A stretch of 64,000 nucleotides of DNA from Adineta steineri (taxonomy: Eukaryota > Rotifera > Eurotatoria > Adinetida > Adinetidae). The stretch is from assembly GCA_905250115.1 (NCBI GenBank), contig CAJNOI010000198.1, positions 46,767-110,766 on the forward strand, in the 5' to 3' direction. The position numbers were made by a program, and so were the translations under genes. Each line of letters opens with the position of its first letter. The first letter of the stretch is position 1. Of the stretch, positions 34,534-47,100 are shown in pieces. The notes under the pieces are model-generated. The model was not told where the DNA came from, did not search any database, and saw nothing but the letters and a program-made list of their open reading frames with translations.

Positions 34534-36181
34534 ATGGCTATTTATCATTCTTATATATTATCTCTGTTGTTTTTATTATTGATGATACATGTAAGTATTA
34601 TAATTAAAATTAAGTTATTTATTCTTTTTTTTCCATATCTTATTAGTGGAGTCATACTGCTAGTCTTTATTTTCCATCTGAAAATCATGAAAATTTATCA
34701 ATTATAAATAATGAATATTTACAATCCGAATCTTTCAATTCTCAAATTCCTTTAATTAAACGACTAAGGCGTTGGACTATCAATGGAGATAATGATGAAG
34801 TTGAAATTCCTTTCAATGAATCTCATCTATCTATAAACAATAGTTCTTCAATTAACAATAGTACTTTAGTAAATCTCATAACAATAGAATCAAATACATC
34901 AAATATTGAATCCGTTAATGATTTGAATATGACAACTACTGAAATAAAATCAGATGAAAATACAATGATAAAATATCCATTAACAGAACCAGATTTAACT
35001 GAATTGAATCAAACAATTATATCATCTACTGAAGAAGTTATTCAAAATAATAATACTAGTTTATCACCATTGATATCTAATGAATTGACTACAATCAATA
35101 CAGAAGTCTTAACAACAAATGTTACTCAAATGATTACGGCTGATCATGTATCTAATACATTCGAATCATCATCACCATCAGTTTCAATCCTTCCTACTCA
35201 AACAACGCAGGAAATTGAATCAGTTACTACTGTAATTCATTTTGATTCAACTACTGTATATCCAGATGCAACAGTAATTAATCAAACGAATGAATGGAAT
35301 TCAGTATTTAATGAAAAAATAGAAATAATTTCATTAAATGATTCATCTACAATGAATTCGAATATATCACTAAAAGATGCTCGAATAACAATTGATCAAC
35401 AACTATTTACAAATGATACAGATATAATAATGTTTGACAATTTAGATGAATCATTAAAAGTATCAACAATGCCTATTTGTGATGCTTCATGTCTATGTTT
35501 AAAAGAATGTTTATATGGTTTTGAACTTTTAAATGATACATGTTTATGTAATCCACCATGTACAGTAAGTGATAATAAATATTCTATTTTTCTTCTATAC
35601 TTTTTTATTTTATTTTAATAGAATTATCAATGTTTTGGTAATGATACTTGTATTATAACAGATGAAGGACATCCTTTATGTCAACCACAAAATGGCACTG
35701 AATATGGTAAAAACGAATAAAGAAATTTTCGAAATATTTGAATTTGAATTTGTTTTAGATCGTCCAAATCGTTGTTATCAACCAAGAGATGCTGGTTATC
35801 ATGATATTGATATTCGTTATCATAATCGTTGGTATTATCATCCTGGTCAAGATACATGCCATTTATTTGTTTATCGAGGTTTAGGTGGAAATGAAAATAA
35901 TTTTCAAACCTTAGATGAATGTCATTCAGAATGTATTAGTAAGTTTCTTCTTTTTTTCTATAAGGTTGATTCCTATAGATTATTTCTTATCATTATTAGC
36001 ATGTGCTCCATCACCTGATCCAGGCGACTGTTTTGGTCATGTTAATATGTGGTATTATGATAATAAAAAAGGTGAATGTAGAGAATTTGAATATTCAGGT
36101 TGTAAAGGTAATGATAATAAATTTTTTAAAAAAGAACTATGTATTGATACATGTATTACTCGAAGACCTTTTTTGAAATAA
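34534..36181 (+). CDS. Secreted protein with two Kunitz (BPTI) domains
   Basis: Five exons (34534-34590, 34647-35564, 35622-35706, 35759-35938, 36000-36181) give 473 residues. The first exon is a signal peptide (SYILSLLFLLLMI). Next is a ~270-residue Ser/Thr/Asn-rich mucin-like stretch with many glycosylation sequons, preceded by a possible dibasic site (KRLRR). A Cys-rich antistasin- or EGF-like module follows (CLCLKECLYGFELLNDTCLC). Two Kunitz domains close the protein. The second is canonical: six cysteines, WYYD, YSGCKGNDNKF, with Phe following the P2 cysteine, so a chymotrypsin-like target is plausible. The first keeps NRWYYHPG and GGNENNF but lacks the second and fourth cysteines together, losing the disulfide that rigidifies the inhibitory loop, so it is probably not an inhibitor. 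Confidence 0.87.
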
Positions 36182-36826
36182 TTTTCATTTCTTTGTATTT
36201 CTATTCTCTATATCTACATTATTAATTTGTTGTGTGTGCGTGTGCGTGCATGTGTGTTTACTTTATGTTAATAAAATTCAATTAATGTTAATATTATAAT
36301 TAAAAAAAACGTAGTTTTATTTAAAAAGGAAATGATGATAAGTTATGAACATTATTGCTTTATTGTTGTCAGGAAGATATGAATCTATCTGTACATAACA
36401 AGTAACGCTCTCATAGAGATTCGCTGAACTCTTTCTCGTAGTAATGGTATTCACAATGAAGCTAGATTTCTTCTCGGAGACTGCTCTTTGTCTACAAAAT
36501 GATTTTTAAAAAAATCCTAAAAAAACTAACACCAGATTCGTGTTCCTCGAACTCGACTACCCTTATAAAAAAAAATCCTTTTATATCTTTACCTAATTTT
36601 TGGTTCAATCAGTAAAATACGGATGCACAATCAAGTAGACAATTTATGTTTGCAAGACTCTTCTCTATCAGAAAGAGAACTTAATTTATATAGAATTTAA
36701 TAATATTTTTATTTATTTAATGATAGATATTCAGTGAATACAATTCAAATGAATAAATATTTGATACTAGTTTATTTGTCTAAGATGTATTTTTAATCAA
36801 GTAGAAAGAAAAAATTTAAGGTTCGA
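36182..36826. other. Intergenic (convergent gene ends)
   Basis: 3' flanks of two convergent genes. A TGTGTGCGTGTGCGTGCATG patch at about 36230-36258 and an AATAAA-like signal near 36269 are visible. No gene. Confidence 0.6.
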
Positions 36827-38784
36827 TTATAATTGAATTTTCATTGGTTTTGGTATTTTTGTTTTATGTTCAAGTAACATATCCGTATCCATGGCAATAC
36901 CAGCACAAGCTGAAAGTATATTTGTTATACAACGATGTTGTTTAAATAATGCATTTATAACTGGTGTACCCGGTGGAACCACTGGAGCTTTAAGAAGATA
37001 TGAAAGAATTGCTAAAACAGCTTCAAATGATTGATATTCTTCTTGATCATTTGTTTTATATGTAATACGTGTCATTAATTCAGTTAAAATAACTAAATCA
37101 ATAATTAATGGTGATGCTAATAATGAATCTTCACATGTATTATGTATAGCTATTGTACTAAGACCATTCATAAATATTGATGATATATATTCATCCATAG
37201 CTCGTTTTGAATCTACAAAAACAAAAGATTTTATGAAATAAATTTAATTGAAAATTATTAATAACCTTTAACAAATGGAACATATTTAATGACGACAACA
37301 TGATCAGGATGTTCATTGGTTTTTTTATCATAAAGTAAATGATTAGCTCCAACCATATCATCAACGACATTGGATTTACTTATTTCTTTTGAACGAAATT
37401 GTTGTGGTGCACTTAAATTTTTTCCATCATTATTACCTAAATGATTATATGACACAATTGATTGAAGTTTTAAACCAGCTGAAACAAGAAAATCAGCAAG
37501 AACAGATTTAAGTTTTGTTTGTCCACTTTTAAAATCATCACCACCAATAAAAACATGATGTTTTTCAGCAAGTTCAATTATTCCTGGTACTAATGTATTC
37601 TGTGGACTACCATTTATATATGGACAATTTTCAAGAATAGCTGCACAAGCAAAGATATTCGATGGACTTATTTCATCATCATTAGTAGCAATTGATTTAA
37701 GAACTTCTTCAGCTGTCATATTTAATCCTTGACGAACTAAAAACAAAATTCAATAGGAAAATTAAAAAAATGAAAGAAATTAATTTTTACCATCGGTATA
37801 TCGTTCTGTATTAGCTGTCCATAAAATAATAACTTTTTCTAAATTATTAGCTTTTTTAAATGCTCGAATATCATTTCGTATATGTTCTAAATCTTGTTGT
37901 TTTGTTCCTTTTGGTATTAAATTATCTGCACGATCTTCCTGATTAGCAGCAATAAAATCCGGATAATAAATTGATGGTAATGGTTTGAATTTAATCATTT
38001 TTGCTTTTAATTTCTCTTGTAATTCATAATCGAATACACATGCTCGTTGCATAGCTTCATATAAATTTGCACCATTTATATCCCATCCACCAATAATTAT
38101 ATCATTGGGATGTAACATTGGTAAGATTGTATTAAATGGTATATGAACTTCTTTGCCATCATTATTACTTCCAAGTCGAATTGTTGTTGATTGAGTTAAT
38201 GAACCATAATAATTAGGACGTTGTTCACCCTCTATAAAATATCAAATATATGTTTTCTACATAGTTCTATTTAGGTTTGAAACGAAATCTATTTGCTAAA
38301 GGATTCTATCAATCGTTCTTAGGCAATAAATAAACTTATACCTTTACGCATCCATGTAATATTATCTCGATTAGCAATGGTAGCGCCAGTAACTGTTGAA
38401 CCATTATTTCCACCCCAACCAACAAGCATAACACCAGTACGTTGTACTTGACGTTTTGTACGAAAATCATATTGATATTTACGTGGAATAATGTTCACTT
38501 TTTTTGCTTGATGATCAACTTCACAATGATTCATATCGTAGATATATTTACTTTCAATAAATTCATTTGAATAAATAGTATTTCTACTATTTACTTCAAT
38601 GGTATAATCAGGTGGTACACCTAAATTGATAAATGATATGATGTGAACAAAAAATCTTAAAATTTTTACCATCATGATCGGCTGGATTGACGACATCACT
38701 ATCTTCACTAAGTGTATTTACTTCAACGATAGCTGTTGATTTAGAATTTTGTTGCGATGCTGAAGCATGATTATTTTCAGGCAT
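36827..38784 (-). CDS. ISYNA1: Inositol-3-phosphate synthase (myo-inositol-1-phosphate synthase)
   Basis: Five exons (38670-38784, 38342-38620, 37791-38231, 37266-37736, 36827-37212) give 563 residues, normal for the family. It converts glucose 6-phosphate to 1D-myo-inositol 3-phosphate with tightly bound NAD+, the first committed step of inositol synthesis, in the cytosol. The NAD-binding glycine loop is [13 protein letters not shown]. Other family blocks are [58 protein letters not shown] and [14 protein letters not shown]. The ~45-residue N-terminal extension is polar. All junctions are in frame, and it looks fully functional. Confidence 0.96.
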
Positions 38785-39760
38785 TTTTTTTGTTTAATTC
38801 TAAAGATAAAATGAAAAGTGAAAAGTACATATATCCAGGTTGATAGTTTGAATTAATAGAATAGAATAAACCAATCAACCGTGTACATATATATTACTAC
38901 TTGGTTAGAAGAATGAAAAAAGAGAAATTTTCATTTATAATGTTCAAATGGATCGTGTGTATACATATATATACATATATGCGAGATGAGTTCGACCTGG
39001 TACATTTCACACATCGATGGTTGTGAATTGAAGGATAAAAAAACAAAATATACGTACTGTCCGTACGATTATTCATATATATATCTCAAGTATTAATTCA
39101 AAAATCGTTCGATCAAGGTCATTCGAATATTTATCCACATTAACCAATTTTATGCTCTTTAAATTCATAGTACGCATATCATTTTCTTTAAATTTTGGGC
39201 GATAACCTTGAGAAAAAAATAAAGTTCTTTTGAAAATATACATAATTATTTAGTAATTCACTAAAATATTATAATCGATTTATTTTACATAAATATGGCG
39301 TGATCATAGATGAATCATAATTAATAATATATTATTCGTTATGAGAATGTTGATGTAAAATCCACCAATTTATTTCAGAAAGAAAAACAATCTGTTTTAT
39401 GTATAATTTCATACTAATATTAATATGATACCTTCGTTTTTTTTTAATTTTGAAGCTTAAATAAATGTGTTTTTCATCGTTACTTCTACATAATTTACAA
39501 AAACAAAAAATGAAAATAACAAAAATGAGCGAAAAAAAAATGAAATATTTATAATTAAATCAATTAAATATTCTGTTTGAATCACATATTAATGGCTTTT
39601 GTTTATGTTGAGCAAAAATGTTGATAGATTAAAATATCCTACCATATACATTTCTATGAAAAACAAACAAAAAAAAGTAAAACAACATAAATCACTTATA
39701 ATATCATAACATGAAAAGTATATATAACCAAAACCAAAGAAAAATATGTTTTTTTCTTCT
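38785..39760. other. Intergenic
   Basis: Upstream of the inositol synthase gene and downstream of the zinc-finger gene, both on the minus strand. ATATATAC-rich patches lie near 38950-38980 and 39075. No gene or repeat was supported. Confidence 0.6.
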
Positions 39761-42700
39761 TTAATCAAGAACGATAACAGCACTAGGAGTTTTTGTTGGA
39801 CTTAATTTCGATGTTGTAGTAGATGGAACTGGATTATTATTTCTATCAATTATTGTAGATAATGATGGATTAGGTAGAGGACGTGAAAGTTTTTGAAGAA
39901 CAGGACGAAGTGAAGGAGCTTCTAAAAGAAATAGAATTCAGTTTTATAAATCAAATATAGAATTTTTACTTGGTAAAAGCGCTACTGATAGTGGCGGCGG
40001 TGGTGGTGGTTTAGTGTTCACTTTTTTCTGAACATTTGACTTGAAAGTATTTGTTTGTGGTTGTTTAGCTAAGAAATAAATATAATATGTCTATGTTTAA
40101 TTATGAGAATTTATAACTTACTAGCATTGGTTTTTAAAAATCGATGAGAATTATTCGAAAAAGATATTTTATCTAGTTTCGTTTGTGTAAAAACTGAATC
40201 ACCATTCGTCATGGATGAATGTAATGAAGAAATTATTGCTTGTTCACTATTATTTGTTTCTGGAGAAGATACAACAAATATATTTTCACGACTTTCACGT
40301 AATTTATGTTCATGATCATATAATTGTTTTTGTTCAATATTTTGATCATATTTATTATTTAATTTTAATGAATCAGTTATAAGATTCAAATTATCAATAG
40401 ACAATATCGAATTGAGAACATGATTTGGTAATGCACATATGAGAGATGTTTGGTCACTAAAAGATTAAATTAAATTTTTATATACAATATTGATAGAAGT
40501 TTAGATTCTTCGAGATACTATATTATCTCTAGGAAAGAGTCATTAGGGGAGACTATGACGCACATATTTATGAGATATTGTACGTAACACACACCAAATT
40601 TTGCTCAATTCAAAATCACAAATTTTTTCTTTATACCTTCGAGTAGTACGCCAAAGATAACGATTAGGAAGAACATTTCGAATCAGGCTGATACCGCTGA
40701 TTCGAAGAAGATTTATATCAAAGGCAATTATTTTACCATTGTATTGGAATTACGTTACTGTAGTTCCGAAAATTTTAACAATTTCTATAGAAAAATCGTC
40801 TATCAGGAGATTTGTATCGCAGTCAGGAAAAATCGAGTAAGGATAAAACGTAGGATATAAGACTAAAAAATGTGCTCTACAAGATAGGGTTAACTTCAGA
40901 TTGATTCGAGCACATTTTTAAAAAGTCGGGTGTGGCTTACGTGCAATGTCTCTTATGTAAGATTAAAAACCCTACTGAGGTTACTGAATCAGTTTTTGGC
41001 TCCCGTCCGTACACCTTCGAGTAAGTAGCTAAACTATCTCTCACCGTTTCCGTACTTGAAATACTATTTTAAAGTGTCAATAATACACAGTGCTCATACG
41101 AAATATCAAGCTTTAAAGAGATTTCGTCCACAGATTGAATCATGGGTCTCGTAGGGTTAAAATATGTCTACAAATTTTCAGCTCAAAGAATAGTGCATTA
41201 TTAATACTACAATTATTGAAATAATTACACATTCTAACATATGATTGACATTAAACAATAAAAATAGAATCGAAACATCCGTCTAGTTTAGCCAATCATA
41301 CACTTTCTATTCGATGCCCTGGAATATTTCAATCTTGTCTAATTTTAGTAAATCAATTTATAAAAATTTCTTTTTTCTCCGTACCATTGAAAACTATTAT
41401 GTACTTCAAAGAGTTTTTCTTTTACTAAATAATTTAGATTTTCACCTGTTATTTTCTTCACTATCTATAATATCATTAACAATGGTTCGTAAACAATCAG
41501 CAACTTCATCAACTAATCTTGTTTTAGAAAATTTTGTTATAAATTTTCGTCGTTTTAATATATCTTGTGTTTGACACATATGTCGAATAGTATGTTCTCG
41601 ACATATATTATATTCTAATATTAATGAATGTAAACAAAGTGGTTTTTTTAATGAATAAAATCGTCGATGTTTTATTAAAACATAACTTTGATAATTTTTT
41701 TCTTTTTCTTTTAAACATATTGTTGAACGATGATTCGTATTACATTTTTCTGTTAATAAAACAATATCATTATCATCTTCATTTAATAATTCTTTTTGTT
41801 TAAGAGGTTTTTTCTTCAATGGTTTATTTTGTTGTTGATCATTATATGTTGCTGATGATATAATAAGTTGTTGATTAGTATTATTTGCTTTATTTGTAGT
41901 ATCCGATGATGATGAATCCATACATAGAGCAAATGTTCCATCTTGGCAACGTGTTACATAAAGTAAATCATATGCTTTTGGATTTGCTGGATCATGAATA
42001 GTTTCAGTTACACTATGTTTTTCAAATATGTGTTGAGAAAGAGTATAATGTGAATATGTATAAAATGAGCATTGTTCACAGAAAAACATATGCGTAAAAA
42101 GATGTTGAAGAAGAGTTGAACTAAAAAATAAATTTTATTTTTTAAAAATAAATATTTCAATATAGATAATTGAAAATAAACCTTGTCACACTTTTAAATT
42201 TACATATATTGCATTGATAATATTTTGTATCATGAAAAGCAGACAATAAACCTGTACCATTGAGTACTTGACGACGAATTTCGGTTGAAGGAGTAATTAC
42301 TGCTGTCGTAGTCGATGATGTTGATGATCGTGAAGTTTGTTGCTCGAGTCGTGGACGTAAAGATGATGATGGCGACGTCTGTTGTTCAGATCGTTGACGT
42401 AATGATGGTGGTGAAGTCTAAATATATAGATTATTCATATTTGATGTATAGTTAAAAAAACATTTCTATAGAAAAAAGACATAGTAGTTTTAAGATACTA
42501 ATATTGAGTTCAAATGAAATTAATTATTTATTAGGAAATAATGTATTCCGTATTTAAGAATACCATAAAAATTTAATTTATAATCTTACCGATTGTGCAT
42601 AAGGAATTCGGGAGTTTTTAACAGGACGTCCTCGTCGTGTACTTGATCGAATAGGTGATAATGGTGGTGGTGGTGGTGGTTTAGATACAGGTAATGTTAA

Positions 42701-43255
42701 AACTGCAAGTGATGGTCGTGGTGCTGGCATGGCAATTAGTTTTCTTGACTGTTGAATATTTTTATCATTTGAATTTTGAACTGAAGTTGTATGGGATTTC
42801 TCTATTGGACGTTTTCCTACATGATTTACATTCGTCAACGGTGTATTTGGTACTCTTGGTGATGATCTTCGAATAGGATTTGATGAGATTTTAGTTGATA
42901 ATACTGGAGGAGGTGGTGGTGGTGTAGGTGATTTAGGTGGTTGATTCTGAATTGTCCAATCAAATGAACGAAATGAATGAGTATCAGGTTCTTCAATAAT
43001 ATACTCATCTGGATCAATTAAAATCGGTTCGGAATCAGAATCACTACAATGTTGTGATGATTGCTGTTGATAATAATCATTTCGCTGTCGTTTTGACCAA
43101 TTTACAACCGATGAATTAATATGAACATTTGTATTTGTTAATTTTCGTTTTTTACGTGGTAATCGTCTATCATTCGATGATGATGCTCTGGACATATTAT
43201 CATCCTCATCATCATCTCCTAAGTATAATACAGGTGGTGATGATGGAGAATCCAT
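39761..43255 (-). CDS. C2H2 zinc-finger nuclear protein with basic and proline-rich regions
   Basis: Six exons (42590-43255, 42182-42417, 41446-42120, 40122-40456, 39970-40068, 39761-39921) give 723 residues. The N-terminus is acidic (DDDEDD) then basic (RLPRKKRKL, a likely nuclear signal). Proline runs (PTPPPPPP, SKPPPPPP) and an AT-hook-like RRGRP lie before the fingers. Two C2H2-type units follow at about residues 290-340: YQCNICKFK..LLQHLFTH and FFCEQCSFYT..LSQHIFEKH. The rest is polar, with a further PPPPPP stretch near the end. Probably a chromatin or transcription factor; I cannot assign a named family. The intron between exons 3 and 4 (40457-41445) is 989 bp, far longer than any other in the gene, and probably holds an unrecognised insertion. 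Confidence 0.75.
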
Positions 43256-44199
43256 CTATAAGACATAGATATATAATTCAATTAATGATTTTATCATTGA
43301 TATTTCTATTTTAATAAATGAAAAAAGATGTTGATGATGATGATGATATGAAATCGATCAACCTTCATTTTCGATTGTTAAGCGCTACAAGCCAATCTCA
43401 AAATATGTTACTAATAGCGCTAGTAAAGAAATTTTTTAATTGGTTATTTTTTTATATCATATAAGAATACATTCTGTTTTTAACACACTACGACATTTTA
43501 AATTTTAAAATCGAATTTAAATTTAAATTTTTTGTTTCAATTTAAAGGATTACCTAGGTAGCAAAACAGAAGCTATTGTTCGAAAAAGAATTTGATGTTT
43601 GATATGTTAATCTAAGTGTTTTAATTCAACAATGTTTTCTCACCTGTCGTCAATGAAGCAGTGGTATTTGTACTAATTAAGTTATTTATTTAGAGTTAAT
43701 CCAAGACGAAAACTAGATGCACAAAGGCAAGAGTTAATAATCTAGTTGTATAATTACAGTTTAGGGATTTTTTCAAGGATAAATAATACTTTCTGAAGAA
43801 AAGGGAAGCATAACTTTGAAGATTCTCTTATGATTAAGCTGCAGATTTGAGAGCGATAAGAGTGGATATGTCTGAACATTGAAATGAAATGCAGTTCTTG
43901 TTAGAATTAGTGACCTCTACTTTCAGTCATTAGATGGAGCCAGACTGAAAGCAATCATGGTATCGAAAAATCAATTAGCAAAAAAGGCTTCAACATCGTT
44001 TAGTTTCTATGGCTTCAATCATGCTATTATATATTCAATGGTGTTTTTCTAGCAAACAATTTCAATAAGATCATAACCTTGAAGTGAAATATATATATCT
44101 CAGTTAAAACAAACTAATTTAAAAACATCTTATCTAAAAACTATGTTAAATATATAGAATCTATTTCATTTAAGACAAAAGTTTTTCTCTCCTATTTAC
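43256..44199. other. Intergenic (divergent promoters)
   Basis: Lies between the zinc-finger gene (-) and the EF-hand gene (+). A GATGATGATGATGAT-like stretch is at about 43328-43348. No coding frame or repeat with support. Confidence 0.6.
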
Positions 44200-47100
44200 A
44201 TGGCTACTTCAGTGGCATCTTCTTATAATGCTGGTAGTATGTCTCCAGAAGGCATGCGACGACCGCCAAGTAATCTTTATCAAAGTATTCGTCCATTACG
44301 TCGTGAACGAACAATAATGGATAAAGAATTTCATCGAACTCGACAATCAAATTCGGCTTATTCTCCTGATTTACCAGTCAGATCTTCAGTATTCTCAGGC
44401 GGTATGAATAGTACTGATTTATTTTATTTTAAAAAAAAATTTATTTTACAAAGAAAAACAATATGAACAACGTCCTGTCTCAACACAAGTTCGTTCAGCA
44501 AAATCCAATGAAGTAATAAAAATTTCTTTTTTATATAAAATATCAATTGAAACAATATCATTTCAAGATTTTTCATTTAATTGATCGAAAATTACAAACA
44601 GGCGTTCATGGTGTACGTCATTTATTCCGTGCAAATGATCCTAGTCGTGCAGGAAAATTGTCAAAGTATAGAAAATTAATATTCATTCTTTTTTTTTATT
44701 ATTCATTATATTTTAGAGAAGGATTTCGACGCGTATTATCACAATTATGTGGTTATGTAAATGGTGAAGAATGGGAGAAAGTTTGTAAAATGTGAGTACA
44801 TTTATTTGTAAATCAATCTATGATTATTAAAATTTAGGTTTTACATGAATGACCGAGATGCTACGATAACATTTGAAGAATTTGTTTCTTTTTTTCCGGA
44901 TAATGAAGTTAGTAAAATTCAATCATATTAAAATATAATATTATATCATTGTTTTTCAGAAAGTCAAACATGAATTATCTACATTTCGACCAGAAAGTAG
45001 TAATTCATCATTACTTAGTTTAAGTCGAAATATGTTGACAACTCCACAATCACATCATAAACGTTATTTACCTAAACTTACTGCTAATTATTGTTATTCA
45101 TTAATGAAAGCAAGATGTCGTGATCCGTAAATATTCTTTGTTTTTTTTGATTATCTATAGGTATTTATTTTTGATTTTTTATTCAGATCATTTGTACCAA
45201 ATGATTATTTACCTAATGATTGTTTAAATAATGGTGTTATTATACGTGATCATTTAAAGATAATTTTAAAAAATTTTCATTTAAATGATATTATTAATGA
45301 TGAGAAAGAATTTGAAAATCTATGGTCAAAATTTGATTTCGACAATGCTGGAATGATACGAACAAATGTATTTCTTCGTTTACTAGATTATCGTGTTAAT
45401 CTTGCTGATGAAATTGATGCTGATATTCAAAAATTAATAACTGATCGAGGTATTTCAGGTTCATTATCATTCGTAGAAGGATCACCATGGAGAAAAAAAA
45501 GACAAGTATTAGCAAATAAAAATCGACAATGTAATGATAATGATAATTATTCAGCATGTGGTGCACCACCACCATCAGCTGTAAATGATATAGAAGATGA
45601 AACAATGATAAATTCAGATACAAAATATAATAATGATGAATGTGAAAATTCAAATAAGTTTTCACGATCTGATAATAATAATAATCCAATGGAAACATTA
45701 AATACAAGAATTCGAACATTGGTACAAAAACATAAAAACATGACTAAACAATTAAATGAATCTGGTGAACTTTTATTATTTCTTGATCGAAAGGTAAAGA
45801 AACTTTTATTTGAATTAATCTACGTCACATAATCAACTAAAGAATTAAGATTTTAGTTATTTAATAATTGAGGGTGTAGATTAATCCTTCCTTGACCAAC
45901 ATCTTCACTCATACACTGTCAGTTTTCCTTCCCATATTCTCTTTCTCATAGAGAAGAGTCTTGTAAACATAAACTGTCTGCTTGTGTGTCCACACTTCAC
46001 TGATTGGTCGAAGACTAATCTGGAAACATAAACGATTGGTTTCTATAAACTTTGACCGAAGGGTACTTGGGATTGAGAAACACGAACCTAACGTTAGTTT
46101 TTGAAATTGTTCGAATAAATAGTTTACTGATAGTTAAGATACGTCCTTTCCACGAGAAGGAGCTGAGCAAGTCTCGAGTAGAGATGTGCGGGACCAACCT
46201 TTTTAGGTCCCGGTCCCTATAAGTTTGGATTTTTTTGGTCCTGCACATCTCTAGTCTCGAGATGAACGTTACTTGTACACTAGCATCTTTTGCATTACTG
46301 ATTATAACTTTGCTTGTATATAACATTAAAGTTGATTGAATGTTACAGAAGAATAAAATCATTATATTTAGGTCAATGAAGGTTATTATTGGTTAAAAGA
46401 AATCTTTAGTCTTTTGGATCCAAATCGAACAAATTTAATAACAAAAGAACAACTTATTGCTACTCTCAATCAATTTGATATTCCAGTTTCACATAATAAT
46501 ATTGATCAATTTTTACAAAAGTAATTCAAAGATATTTTCATTCAATACAAAATAAAAGAAAACTTTATTTAGACATCATTGTAAATTATCAAAAAATACA
46601 AATAATGAAACTGTGATTGATTACAATGCATTTTTAAAATACTTTCAAGATCGTTCTGATACAAGTTTTCTTGCTCGTGCTGTTAGTGATTTAAAAAAAC
46701 CCAAGTAAACAGAAAAAAAAACAAAGTTTATCATAATTTCTTATATTTTCTTTTCTTAAGATCAAAAACAACTCAATCTAATACATCTGATATCGAAGAT
46801 GGTCTTATCGATTTATTACACGATATTTTTCTTTCTCTTACATCAGCAACAATTAAGTATTTTATTACGAAATTTATTTTCAACTATAAAATAAGAATTT
46901 CCTTTTTTTTTAAGTTATATTTCGAGAGAAAACGATGATTTATGTTCAGAGAAAGAATTATTTATTGTATTGAAAAAAGAACTCGGCATTGCTGATAATT
47001 ATCGATTTACTGATAATCAAAAGGAAGAAGTTTATACAGTACTGAATTGTACGAATGAAATGAAACAAAAACGACAATTACCATATAAACGTTTATTATA

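Noticed and set aside
46015-46362. 115-codon minus frame within the long intron of the EF-hand gene
   Set aside because: It spans the hAT-like MITE and intron sequence, so its openness is accidental.
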